Positions 1-8,547 of a stretch of DNA of 64,000 bases are shown one piece after another. Each line of letters starts with the position of its first letter. Positions within the stretch are counted from its first letter, which is position 1. Position numbers and translations under genes: made by a program. The notes under the pieces are model-generated. The model was not told the DNA's origin and searched no databases. It saw only the letters and a list, made by a program, of their open reading frames with translations. The DNA comes from CAYPHY01 sp964410625 (GTDB lineage Bacteria; Chloroflexota; Anaerolineae; Promineifilales; Promineifilaceae): contig CAYPHY010000013.1 of the NCBI GenBank assembly GCA_964410625.1, positions 1-64,000 on the forward strand, written 5' to 3'.

Positions 1-26
1 GCTAGTTGGTTAACGGGTTCATTGGG

Positions 27-2378
27 TTATTCCAAATACCCCACTGCCCGGTCGCTGTGGTCGTCGATGGCGATGTGCAGTTGTTTGCCGCTGGCGGCCG
101 TGATGTCAATCAACCGGATGACATCGCTGAGGGCGGCGTCTGGCGGGGAAAGGCGGGCGAGATGGTTGGGGGCGCGGTGGAAGTACTCCCAATTGAAGAA
201 GCCAACGGCCGCGTCGAGGTGGATCGGCAAGACGTAGATGCGGGCTTCGAGCAAATCTTGATAGAAATCGGTGCCATAGGGCAGTTCGGGGACCTGCCCT
301 TCGTCGCTGGGGACGAGTTCGATCAGCGTCGCGCTGCCGCAAATGTCGCTATAGCGCACCGGCACGCTGAGGCGGCTGTTGAGGCTGCCCCAACGGCCGG
401 GGCCGATGACTATATAGCTGCGGGGAGGTAGGTGTTCGTTCAGACGGCCGACCGCCGCCGCCACCGCCAACCGTTCCTGCTCGTTGTCTAGCTGCTGGTA
501 CGCTTGCGGGTCAATAAAGAGCGCATATTGAACATTCCCTGCCTGTCCGGTGGGTAGCAGGCAGTGGGTGCTGAAGAGTAAGTCGGCTGTGGCAATGTCA
601 TCGGGTATCGTCACCGGCAGGCGTGATTCGATCACGCTTAATGGCCGGCATTCGAGAATATAGAGATGGTAATAACCGGCGGCCGATTCGTCGGCCGATT
701 CTGCTGGCGGCACATCCGTTACTTCCAGGGCAAATTCGATGTCCACCGGACGGCGATAGACCTTTTCCAGTCGGCGCAGGGCAGCACGCATCAATTCGAT
801 GAAGCGGGGATCGGCCGCCAGCCCGTCGAACGTCAGCACATATTGTTCCCCTGGCTCCATCTCCTGCCCCGGCTGCATCGCTACCAGCCGGTCCCCTTCG
901 TCTAGCCGCGAAGCGATCAGCGGTAGCGCGGGGTAATCAGCGGGCAAAACCTCGCGTGCTGGCAGGGTGCGTATCTGGTTCTCCTCCAGGTCGAACACGT
1001 CCATCAGCTTTTGCGAATAGCGCTGGATGGATTGGCGGCTCGTTTCTGGGCGCAACTGGGGATGGCTGAGCGCCAGCAAGCGCGGGTAATCTTGCGAGAC
1101 CCGCTCGACGGCCCGTGTGCCGAGTCCGGCGACGATGCGTAAGAAGCCATCTTTGCTGTCAATTTCCGGCGACCAGGGAAAAGGGTTTTTGCTGAAGGCG
1201 ACACCGGCAATGGGGGGGTAGAAGTAACGGCCGTGATGCTCCCCCGTCGCCCGTTGCAACAAGATCGCCATCCGTTCGTCGAAGTCGAGCAAGTTGTTGT
1301 TGAGGCGATAGAGCAGGGCGTCGGGATTGAGGGAACTGGCATAGACACGGCGGATCGCTTCCAAAACTCGTTGCAGGTTTTCTTCCGTTGTCCCCTGGTT
1401 GGGGCAAAAATAGCTGCTGTACTTTCCGGCAAAGGAGAGGCCGAAGCTGTCCTCGAGCAGGCTGGAGGAGCGCACGATCAGCGGTGTCTTGCCCAACTCC
1501 TCCAACACTTCGCGCAGCCGTTCGACGATATAGCCAGGCAGTTCCCCTTGCAGAAAGGCTTCGACGATGCGCGGATATTCGGCTCGGATTTCGGGCAACG
1601 GCCGGTACTTCTGGTTCATAAAATGTTCCAGCCGGTTCATCAGGAAAAATTCATAGATCACATCTGTGCCGATGAAGTAGGAGAAGGGGATGTCTAGCAC
1701 GCCCGGCCCAAATTGCTCGTCAACGGGTTGCAAGATTTTCAACGCCAACAGCATCCCTGCCGCCTTGCCCCCCACCTTGCCGGTCCCGATCAGCCCGGCG
1801 TGGATACGGCGCAGGTCGGCGATGGAGAACACTTTTCGCGCCACGCCGAGATAGGGTAGTTGTTCGCTGAGCAGCCGCTTGATCAACACCACCTTGATCT
1901 CCTCATGGTGGTGTTTGATCCGCTCTTGCTCTTCCGGCGGCATTCGCTCGTAGATTTCTCCCTGGCGAAAAAGCAGCTCCCAGGGGGCGATTTCGGGGTT
2001 GAAAGTCAGCTCGCTGCCGTTGTTGTCTGGCGCGGCCGATTGGCTGTCTAGCACTTCCTCGATCAGCAATTCTAAGGCGGCCGTTCCCAGGTTGTTGGCG
2101 AAGTAAGCGTCGGTGTGGTAATCGCGCACGCGCAGCACACGCGCCTGCCAGAAGTGGGCGGGTTCTTCGCCATAGGGGTCGCGCAGCCCTTCGCGCCGTT
2201 GGGACTCAATACTCAGTTGCTCCACTTCGCGCTCGAAGCGTTCGGGGTCAATGATACCCCGTTGGAACAGCTCCTGGCGCATCCGTTCGCGAATTTTGTC
2301 GCTGAGGATGGGGAATTGCGCCAGGCGGATATAGATGTCAATGGTAGGGGTGATGCTGCGTAAGGGTAGAATTTCCAT
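27..2378 (-). CDS. PEP/pyruvate-binding domain protein, copy A
   Basis: Large protein of about 783 residues related to the ATP-grasp nucleotide-binding domain of pyruvate phosphate dikinase and PEP synthase (PF01326). The family signature is visible as GTGKVGGKAAGM followed about 100 residues later by LIVRSSSLLEDSFG and FAGKYSSYF, which match the glycine-rich loop and the RSS(S/A) stretch of that domain. The phosphohistidine-swivel and PEP-utiliser domains of true PPDK are not evident, so the reaction is unknown; a kinase or phosphotransferase role is inference. A GTG at 2399 would extend the frame, but the ATG at 2378 (MEILPLRS) aligns better with the neighbouring paralogue. It lies directly downstream of that paralogue (2445-4841) on the same strand, so the two are a tandem duplication and probably co-transcribed. 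Confidence 0.8.
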   Translation of the reverse strand: MEILPLRSITPTIDIYIRLAQFPILSDKIRERMRQELFQRGIIDPERFEREVEQLSIESQRREGLRDPYGEEPAHFWQARVLRVRDYHTDAYFANNLGTAALELLIEEVLDSQSAAPDNNGSELTFNPEIAPWELLFRQGEIYERMPPEEQERIKHHHEEIKVVLIKRLLSEQLPYLGVARKVFSIADLRRIHAGLIGTGKVGGKAAGMLLALKILQPVDEQFGPGVLDIPFSYFIGTDVIYEFFLMNRLEHFMNQKYRPLPEIRAEYPRIVEAFLQGELPGYIVERLREVLEELGKTPLIVRSSSLLEDSFGLSFAGKYSSYFCPNQGTTEENLQRVLEAIRRVYASSLNPDALLYRLNNNLLDFDERMAILLQRATGEHHGRYFYPPIAGVAFSKNPFPWSPEIDSKDGFLRIVAGLGTRAVERVSQDYPRLLALSHPQLRPETSRQSIQRYSQKLMDVFDLEENQIRTLPAREVLPADYPALPLIASRLDEGDRLVAMQPGQEMEPGEQYVLTFDGLAADPRFIELMRAALRRLEKVYRRPVDIEFALEVTDVPPAESADESAAGYYHLYILECRPLSVIESRLPVTIPDDIATADLLFSTHCLLPTGQAGNVQYALFIDPQAYQQLDNEQERLAVAAAVGRLNEHLPPRSYIVIGPGRWGSLNSRLSVPVRYSDICGSATLIELVPSDEGQVPELPYGTDFYQDLLEARIYVLPIHLDAAVGFFNWEYFHRAPNHLARLSPPDAALSDVIRLIDITAASGKQLHIAIDDHSDRAVGYLE

Positions 2379-2395
2379 CTGATTATAATTATGTA

Positions 2396-2445
2396 GCACG
2401 ATTTGCTAAATCGTGCGCTCGAATGAGCGATTTGCCAACTCGCTC
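2396..2445. repeat. intergenic double hairpin
   Basis: GCACGATTT-gct-AAATCGTGC (2396-2416) is a perfect 9-bp stem with a 3-nt loop. It is followed by GAGCGA...TCGCTC (2425-2445), which reaches the stop codon of copy B. Possible processing or attenuation signal between the two paralogues. Confidence 0.6.
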
Positions 2446-4841
2446 TAGATTGCGGCGGTTTCATCGCTATCGGTCAAAAAGCCAACGGCCTCATCTTTGG
2501 AGCCATCCATCAGCACGTTCAGGCGACGGCCGCCGGGCAGCTCGTCCAGGCCAATCACCTTCAGATAGGGAGCGAGGTCGGCGTCTTTGGGCAGCAGATC
2601 GGCCAGCGCGTTGGGCATGGCTTGGAAAAACTCCTCGTTCAAATGGTCGCCGCCGGAGCCAAGATGGAGGGGCAGGGAGTGGATGCCCGCTTCGACCAAA
2701 TCCTGGAAGAAGTGGGTCCCATAGGAGAGTTCGGGCATGTTGCCGTTGTGGGCGATGGCGATCTCGATCAGCACTTTGGTGTTGTGGATGTCGGCATAGC
2801 TGACATGGACACCCAATTCGATGTTGGCGCTACCCCAGCGCCCCGGTCCCATCAGGATGTAACGCTCGTTCTCCAGTCGTTTGTTCAGCCGGCTGATGGC
2901 CCGCCCCAGTTCATGCTTGATGGTCAGGTCAGAGATTCGGTAATAGCTTTCGGGATCAACGTAGACGATGTAGCGAATGTCTTCGGCGCGGCCGTCGGGG
3001 ATCAGGTCGGTGGCGGTGAAGAGGATGTCTTTGGCGGGAATGTTGTCGGGGAGCGTCACCGCGTCGTCCTCGCGCCGCTGGCTGAGCGGCCGACATTGGA
3101 GGATGTTGAGCTTGTAGTCAGGATAGGGATAGGTGGGGATGATCTCCACCGTAAACTCTACGTCCACCGGCCGCTGGTACACCTTCTCCAGCCGCGCCAA
3201 GGCGGTGCGAAAGAGGTTGATGAATTTTCGGTCGCGGGTCAGATAGTTAAAGGTGAGCACAAATTCATCATCGGCCGAGACGGAACTGCGGGAGAGAATG
3301 TCTTGCAAGTAATCGCCGCGGTTGACCGAGGCGATATAGCGCAAATCGGCCGAGTCATGGCTTAACACTTCCTGGATCGGCAACGTGCAAAAGCAGTTGG
3401 TCTCCAGGTCAATCACATCAATGTACCATTGGGAGTATTGGCGGATGGCTTGGGCGGTGGTTTCCGGCCGCAGTTGGGGATCGCTGAGCGCGATCATGCG
3501 TGGGTAGTCGTTGCTGACGCGATCGACCGCCCGTGTGCCAAAGCCCCAAACAAGGCGCAAAAATCCATCTTCGCGGCGAATCTTGCTGTGCCAGCGGAAG
3601 GGGTTGCGGCTGAAGGCAACGCCGGCGAGGGTGGGGAAGAAGTAGCGGCCGATCTGCTTGCCCTCGGCACGCTGGATCAGCACCGCCATACGCTCATCGT
3701 AATCGATCAGCCCATGCTTCTGGCGATAAAGGATGGCGTCGGGGTTGAGCGTGCTGGCGAAGACGCGGCGAATGGCATTGAGCAGATCGTTGAGGTTTTC
3801 CTCTTCGCTCCCCTGGTTGGGGCAAAAGTAGCTGCTGTACTTTCCGGCAAAGGCAAAGCCGAAGTTGTCTTCGAGCAGGCTGGAGGAGCGGACGATCAGC
3901 GGGCGGCCGTTCAGCTCTTGCAACACCTGGCGTAAGCGATTGACGATGTTTGGCGGGAATTTGCCTTTCAGATGGGCTTCCACAATGGCCGGGTATTCGG
4001 CTTCGATGTCGGCCGTGTTGCGATACTTCTGGTTCATAAAGCGGTCCAGCCCATTCATCAGGCGAAATTCATAGATCACTTCCGTAGCCAGAAAGTAGGA
4101 GAGGGGGATGCCAACCAGATGGCTAATGTCCTGACCGTCATCCGGTTGCGGCCGCTGTAAAATCTTCCAGGCCAGCATCAGCCCGGCCGCCTTGCCGCCG
4201 ATCTTCCCCGTCCCAATGCGGCTATTGTAGATCAGCCGCAGATCGGCGATGGTAAAGATTTTCTTGGCAATGGCGATATAGGGTAATTGGTCGCTGATCA
4301 GCCGCTTGATCAAGACGACCTTGATCTCTTGCAGGTGGTGGTGTGCCTTTTCGCGGGCCACTTCCGGCAACTGTTCGTAGATTTCCCCCTGGCGAAAGAG
4401 CAGCTCCCAGGGGGCGATTTCGGGATTAAAGGTCAGGCCAGGGGATTCGGTGGGGGCGGGCTGGTGTTGCAGAACCTCCTGGACAATCTGGTCGAGCAAG
4501 GCAGCACCGAGGTTGTCGGCAAAGTAGGCGTCGGTGTGATAGTCGCGCACGCGGGCGAGGCGTTTGTTCCAGACATCGGCCGCTTCTTGCCCATAAGGGT
4601 CGGTCAGTCGTTCGCGCCGTTGGGATTCGATGGCCCGTGCGAGAACTTCGCGCTCAAACTTGGCCTCGTCTAGCTTGCCACGACGGAACAACTCCTGACG
4701 CATTCGCGCTCGAATTTCATCGGCCAGAATGGGGTATTGCGCCAGCTTGATGTAGATGTCAATCGCTGGCGTGGTGGAGCGTAGTGGCCCCGGAGTGAAG
4801 ATAGTCGCTGTGGAGGAAGCTGGTTCTGCGGGTGTTGCCAT
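2445..4841 (-). CDS. PEP/pyruvate-binding domain protein, copy B
   Basis: Paralogue of the protein at 27-2378, 798 residues, collinear with it over its whole length. The shared blocks include IDIYIKLAQYPIL near the N terminus, FNPEIAPWELLFRQGEIYE, GTGKIGGKAAGLML, LIVRSSSLLEDNFGFAF and, near the C terminus, GPGRWGS and ELSYGTHFFQDLVEAG. The PF01326-like ATP-grasp region is recognisable; the C-terminal 300 residues belong to no family I can name. Conservation of the same glycine-rich and RSSS motifs in both copies suggests both are active rather than one being a decaying duplicate. It is the upstream gene of the pair. Specific substrate unknown. Confidence 0.8.
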   Translation of the reverse strand: MATPAEPASSTATIFTPGPLRSTTPAIDIYIKLAQYPILADEIRARMRQELFRRGKLDEAKFEREVLARAIESQRRERLTDPYGQEAADVWNKRLARVRDYHTDAYFADNLGAALLDQIVQEVLQHQPAPTESPGLTFNPEIAPWELLFRQGEIYEQLPEVAREKAHHHLQEIKVVLIKRLISDQLPYIAIAKKIFTIADLRLIYNSRIGTGKIGGKAAGLMLAWKILQRPQPDDGQDISHLVGIPLSYFLATEVIYEFRLMNGLDRFMNQKYRNTADIEAEYPAIVEAHLKGKFPPNIVNRLRQVLQELNGRPLIVRSSSLLEDNFGFAFAGKYSSYFCPNQGSEEENLNDLLNAIRRVFASTLNPDAILYRQKHGLIDYDERMAVLIQRAEGKQIGRYFFPTLAGVAFSRNPFRWHSKIRREDGFLRLVWGFGTRAVDRVSNDYPRMIALSDPQLRPETTAQAIRQYSQWYIDVIDLETNCFCTLPIQEVLSHDSADLRYIASVNRGDYLQDILSRSSVSADDEFVLTFNYLTRDRKFINLFRTALARLEKVYQRPVDVEFTVEIIPTYPYPDYKLNILQCRPLSQRREDDAVTLPDNIPAKDILFTATDLIPDGRAEDIRYIVYVDPESYYRISDLTIKHELGRAISRLNKRLENERYILMGPGRWGSANIELGVHVSYADIHNTKVLIEIAIAHNGNMPELSYGTHFFQDLVEAGIHSLPLHLGSGGDHLNEEFFQAMPNALADLLPKDADLAPYLKVIGLDELPGGRRLNVLMDGSKDEAVGFLTDSDETAAI

Positions 4842-4902
4842 TTCCCCGTATTATAGCAGAGGTTTGAGGAATCGGGCTTGTTAAATTGGGTGATGCTGGT
4901 AG

Positions 4903-5011
4903 GGGCAACCCTTGTGGTTGCCCAGATTATGGTAGCCCGATTTATATAGGCAGGCGGGGTTAAATAAGGGCAGGCTCGAGGATAGGATAAGGGCAGGCAC
5001 AAGACCTGCCC
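4903..5011. repeat. two short hairpins in the 4842-5024 spacer
   Basis: GGGCAACC-cttgt-GGTTGCCC (4903-4923) and GGGCAGG-cacaaga-CCTGCCC (4991-5011) are perfect stems in the gap between the zinc-ribbon membrane protein and the PEP-binding pair. Their form suggests transcription termination or mRNA ends, but no clean T-tract follows either. Confidence 0.55.
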
Positions 5012-5024
5012 CTACCAATAAATT

Positions 5025-6026
5025 CTACTTATCCTGATCAAGACGGCTCCAGAGCCACTCGAATTCGTCTTCTTGTTCGTTGCTCTTGTGGTTGTTTGGT
5101 TGTTCGTGGGAACGGCCGCTTGCCGGGGGATGGATGTCGGATGCTGGATTGGTGGAAAGCGGCGCGTCGTCGTCAAACAGTAGCTCATCATCAAACGGCG
5201 CCCACGTTTCGTCAATTTCGGCTGTGGTGGATGTGGTGGCTGTGGTCGGCATGGTGGGAGACGGGGCAACTGCTTCGTCTTCGGCCGTCTCGGCCGCCAT
5301 CCCATCCGTATCTTCGCCTGTCAGGTCTACCTCGACGTTTTCGGGGACATCAAAGACATAAATGCTGGCAGCCTGGCCGTTTTGATAGTCGCCATAGTCA
5401 GCCTGGTCGTCATAGTTCTCCATGTCAGCCGGCGGAGCGACCGCAGACAGCGCCATTTCGTCAAAGCTGTCATCCCTATAGCCGCCGGACAGGTCGCTTT
5501 CGGCCGGAGCAAATGTCGTTGGCATTACCATTGGCTCTGGCCGGACCAGGCGGCGGGCGATGCGCAGCCCTTGCCAGGTGCAATTGCGGCAGGCATAGCG
5601 AAAGGCGGGCAGCGCGATCAGACTATACCAGCGATCACCCTGCTTACGCGGCACACGCACTAACTCATTTTCCAGACATTGCGGACAACCCGCATCTTGC
5701 CACAACCGCCGGTCGCCCACCAGTTGGAAGCGTTTGATCGCCAAAAACAGTACCAATAGGGCGAATAGACCTGCTCCTAAGATCCACGACCCATTTTGGT
5801 TTAGCAACCAGTCCAGCGGCAAAAAGCTGAGACTATTCAGCATGGCGCGGCTGGCAAATGGCAGGAGGAGGCTGGCGGCCGACAATGCCAACAGCGCGAC
5901 GATGATTAACTTGCTGAAAACCCCAAACGCACGCCAGGCGCGAGGGTGGCGGTCGTTGGTGGCTCCCGACTCCAACGTCCCATGTTCATGTTCTGCTTGG
6001 TGTAATTCCATCATGTAGTAACCCAC
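5025..6026 (-). CDS. membrane protein with zinc ribbon and acidic tail
   Basis: Protein of about 330 residues with two hydrophobic segments near the N terminus (roughly residues 36-60 and 84-102). They are followed by a CxxC...CxxC pair (CPQC and CRNC, about 40 residues apart) that looks like a zinc ribbon. The C-terminal half is acidic and low in complexity (many D, E, T and S), consistent with a disordered tail. No enzyme motif is recognised. The first codon is a GTG at 6026; ATGs at 6014 and 6011 are equally possible, and none has a clear ribosome binding site. Likely a membrane-anchored protein of unknown function, seen as a single gene between repeat-filled spacers. Confidence 0.6.
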   Translation of the reverse strand: MGYYMMELHQAEHEHGTLESGATNDRHPRAWRAFGVFSKLIIVALLALSAASLLLPFASRAMLNSLSFLPLDWLLNQNGSWILGAGLFALLVLFLAIKRFQLVGDRRLWQDAGCPQCLENELVRVPRKQGDRWYSLIALPAFRYACRNCTWQGLRIARRLVRPEPMVMPTTFAPAESDLSGGYRDDSFDEMALSAVAPPADMENYDDQADYGDYQNGQAASIYVFDVPENVEVDLTGEDTDGMAAETAEDEAVAPSPTMPTTATTSTTAEIDETWAPFDDELLFDDDAPLSTNPASDIHPPASGRSHEQPNNHKSNEQEDEFEWLWSRLDQDK

Positions 6027-6071
6027 TTCAATTTACCTGCTTACCCACTTCTCTCCGAGTTCAATCCATAT

Positions 6072-6197
6072 AGAAACTGGGTTTCTTGGCGTTTAATCGC
6101 AATACGATCAGCTATGTAGAAACCCAGTTTCTAAATGCTCAACAGGTCGTAGGCCTGGTGAAGTGTCCTCTTCCCAGCCGCAAGCAAGCCTACGACC
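6072..6197. repeat. two inverted repeats in the 6027-6348 spacer
   Basis: AGAAACTGGGTTTCT (6072-6086) pairs with AGAAACCCAGTTTCT (6118-6132); it belongs to the GAAACC-type family that recurs at 23.84, 34.42 and 61.82 kb. GGTCGTAGGC (6145-6154) pairs with GCCTACGACC (6188-6197). Nothing coding is seen in this 320-base space. Confidence 0.65.
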
Positions 6198-6273
6198 CAG
6201 AATCAGATCATAGACGGGTAAACTTACGATTAATCTTAAATCGTCGTTGGTACTGTGGGGCTAGGGGGAGGGA

Positions 6274-6345
6274 GGGATTGGGAGACTAAGAGACTGCGAG
6301 ATTAAAGTCTCCCACTCTCCTAATCTCTTAGTCTCTTAATCTCCT
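6274..6345. repeat. GAGAC-family foldback repeat
   Basis: Left arm of GAGATT/GAGACT units and right arm of the complementary GTCTC/ATCTC units with a short loop, ending just before the stop of the lipoprotein gene at 6349. Family A of the intergenic foldbacks. Confidence 0.75.
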
Positions 6346-6348
6346 CTT

Positions 6349-8172
6349 CTACTCTTGATGGTCCCAACCAAAATCCACAGTCGAGCGGTTTTCGCCGTCA
6401 GCGAGGCGCACGCCAAGACGGCCGGTTCCGGGCGCGGGGTAGGTCCAGTTGCCGGGGATGAGCAGGTCAACGTTTTCCGGGCTGAGTGCGTCAATGGCGA
6501 CGCAATAGATACCAGAGGAGAGGTCGGTGAAGGAGTAGCGGCCCTCTTCATCGGTGACGGCCGTTGCCAGTTGGTTGGCCGCGGAGATGATCCCATCATC
6601 GGGGCATGATCCCTGGCCCAAGACGACAGTGACGCCGGGCATTGGCACTTCGTTGCGGTCATAGGTCCCGTTGCCGCGATAAAAGCCGCTGCCTTCGGCC
6701 GTTTCCACGCAGCCGGCGGAAGGAGCGCCACTGGCGTTGATAGTGCAGATGTCATCCCAGACGACGCCGCCGATGCTGGCCGTATTCGGTTCGGGGGTAG
6801 AGGGGGCTTCCGCGCCCTCTTCAACGACGATCTGTACCCAGAAGGCGTCTTCTAGCACGCCGTTGATGCCAAAGGGTTCGCCATTGGCGTCGGCCACTTG
6901 CCAGTTGCTGCGATAGCTGCCGGGTTGTTCAGGGGCAACCATATCTACCGAAGCGTCTACGGTCTGGCCAGGAGCGACGGGATGGGGCAGCGGGACGAGT
7001 TCGGCCACACCGAGCTGATCGCCGCTAACAAAAGTCAGCCCATATTCGGCCGTCCAGGGGCAGGTGCCGTTGTTGCGCAGCCGCCAGGAGGCGGTGAACT
7101 CGTTGCCCGGCCCGAAGACGGTGCCATCCGGCACGCCGATGTCCTGCACAAATTCGGAGCTATTGGTGCAGTTGGCTAAATCCACATCGGGCAGAGGCAG
7201 GAAGCGGAAGTCGTAGCCAAAATCTACATCGGTGACGCCGCCACCTTCGCCCAGTTCGACAGCCACGCTATTCTGCACCGCCTCCCCATCCACCGGGAAG
7301 GTCAACTCTCCTTCTTCCAGAGCTAGCGAATTTTCTTCGCTTTCCGTGTCCAGGAGAACGCAGTAGGAGCCAGGTTCCAGGTCGGTGAAGCTGTATGCGC
7401 CATCGGCGTCGGTGGTGGTGGTCTGTGCGCTGGCGGGGGCAGCGACCGAACAGTCGCCCGGATAAAGCGTGATGGTCACGCCTTGAATCCCCGGTTCATC
7501 GGCATCGCTCAGGCCATCAGCCACATAGAGCGAGGTCGCCGCAGAGACGACGCAACCGGTCGGGGCCGTCTCATCGCCAGGCTGGCTGCCGGTTACGGTG
7601 CAGAGATCGTGCCAGACACGGCCGCTGATGCTCTGCGCGTCGCCGGTCGCTGCCGGTGTCCCACTGGCCGTATCCGCTCCTTCACCCCCCTCACCCACGT
7701 TATCCACATCCAGGGTGAATGATCCGGCGATGCCGTTGACCGAAACCAGATAGGTCCCGGCCGGAAGTCCAACGACATCCAACGGGATGGTCTCTTCAAA
7801 GGGGACGACTGCCTGGGTACAAACGGCGTCCGGCTGGCGAAGGGTGGTGATGACCACCCGGTATTCGCTCTCCACGCGCTGGCTGATTACCTGGTCAATG
7901 TTGGTACAGCCGTCAGGTAGTTCCCCACGAGCGAGGACATTAACCTGTACGGGAAAGCTTTCCAGCGTCAGCACCTGTATGCTGTCCACGGTGGCCTGGC
8001 CGCGCACCGGTTCGGTGGCGACTGTGGGTGTGGGGACCAGATCGGCCGCCGTGGTGGGGGTCAGGTCGGGGGCGGGCGTAGGTTCGGCCGTCCCTAATAA
8101 GCCACAGGCACTAAGGACGGCCGCGACAAGCATGAACAAAATGGATAGATAAAAAGGGTATCTTCTCTTCAT
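6349..8172 (-). CDS. SdrD-B/NBR1-Ig surface lipoprotein
   Basis: 607-residue exported lipoprotein. The N terminus has a short basic stretch, a hydrophobic core and a lipobox (LSAC, Cys about residue 23), so signal peptidase II processing is expected. After a Pro/Thr-rich linker, two SdrD B-like (Cna-B/carboxypeptidase-regulatory type) domains are recognisable from ISGRVWHDLCT...DADGAYSFTDLEPGSYCV and IGGVVWDDICT...DEEGRYSFTDLSSGIYCV. Between them is an NBR1-type Ig-like domain (GNEFTASWRLRNNGTCPW ... APEQPGSYRSNWQ). These domains serve as structural stalks or adhesion modules on cell surfaces; no catalytic domain is present. The two SdrD-B halves suggest internal duplication. A related NBR1-Ig pair occurs in the protein at 58807-60501. 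Confidence 0.8.
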   Translation of the reverse strand: MKRRYPFYLSILFMLVAAVLSACGLLGTAEPTPAPDLTPTTAADLVPTPTVATEPVRGQATVDSIQVLTLESFPVQVNVLARGELPDGCTNIDQVISQRVESEYRVVITTLRQPDAVCTQAVVPFEETIPLDVVGLPAGTYLVSVNGIAGSFTLDVDNVGEGGEGADTASGTPAATGDAQSISGRVWHDLCTVTGSQPGDETAPTGCVVSAATSLYVADGLSDADEPGIQGVTITLYPGDCSVAAPASAQTTTTDADGAYSFTDLEPGSYCVLLDTESEENSLALEEGELTFPVDGEAVQNSVAVELGEGGGVTDVDFGYDFRFLPLPDVDLANCTNSSEFVQDIGVPDGTVFGPGNEFTASWRLRNNGTCPWTAEYGLTFVSGDQLGVAELVPLPHPVAPGQTVDASVDMVAPEQPGSYRSNWQVADANGEPFGINGVLEDAFWVQIVVEEGAEAPSTPEPNTASIGGVVWDDICTINASGAPSAGCVETAEGSGFYRGNGTYDRNEVPMPGVTVVLGQGSCPDDGIISAANQLATAVTDEEGRYSFTDLSSGIYCVAIDALSPENVDLLIPGNWTYPAPGTGRLGVRLADGENRSTVDFGWDHQE

Positions 8173-8547
8173 AGTAAATTACCTGTTGTATTCCAGCAGC
8201 CAGAAACTACAACGGCTCCCTGCGCAGTATCCGGCGCTTCTCCTCCCCAATGAATACCAGACTATATATGTCGGCCGATTTGGGGAAATGGTCCAGCCTA
8301 TCACCCGCTTGTGTAGGCTGGTTTGACTGACCAGGCGTTTTCGGGTTCACAAATTTAGGCGATTATAGAAGAGGCGGGGATGGTTTACAAGTGACTCGCT
8401 TGTTATGTTAATCTATGGATGACTATCCCAGCGTGAAATTAACTCTAATTAGCCACGGATGGATACGGATGAAACGGATCATCACGGATATCAAGCTGAG
8501 AAATCTATACCATTCATATTCGGAGCAACCATGGATGGACACGGATT
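8173..8547. repeat. spacer with CGGAT-family foldback
   Basis: The 375-base space between the lipoprotein and the YfhO-like gene holds no gene that I can see. From about 8453 to 8597 it contains irregular copies of ACGGAT/CACGGAT, followed by the complementary ATCCG units (GTAAATCCGTTGCATCC); the second arm runs into the 3' end of the YfhO-like gene. Promoter of the lipoprotein should lie at 8173-8400 but cannot be fixed by eye. Confidence 0.6.
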
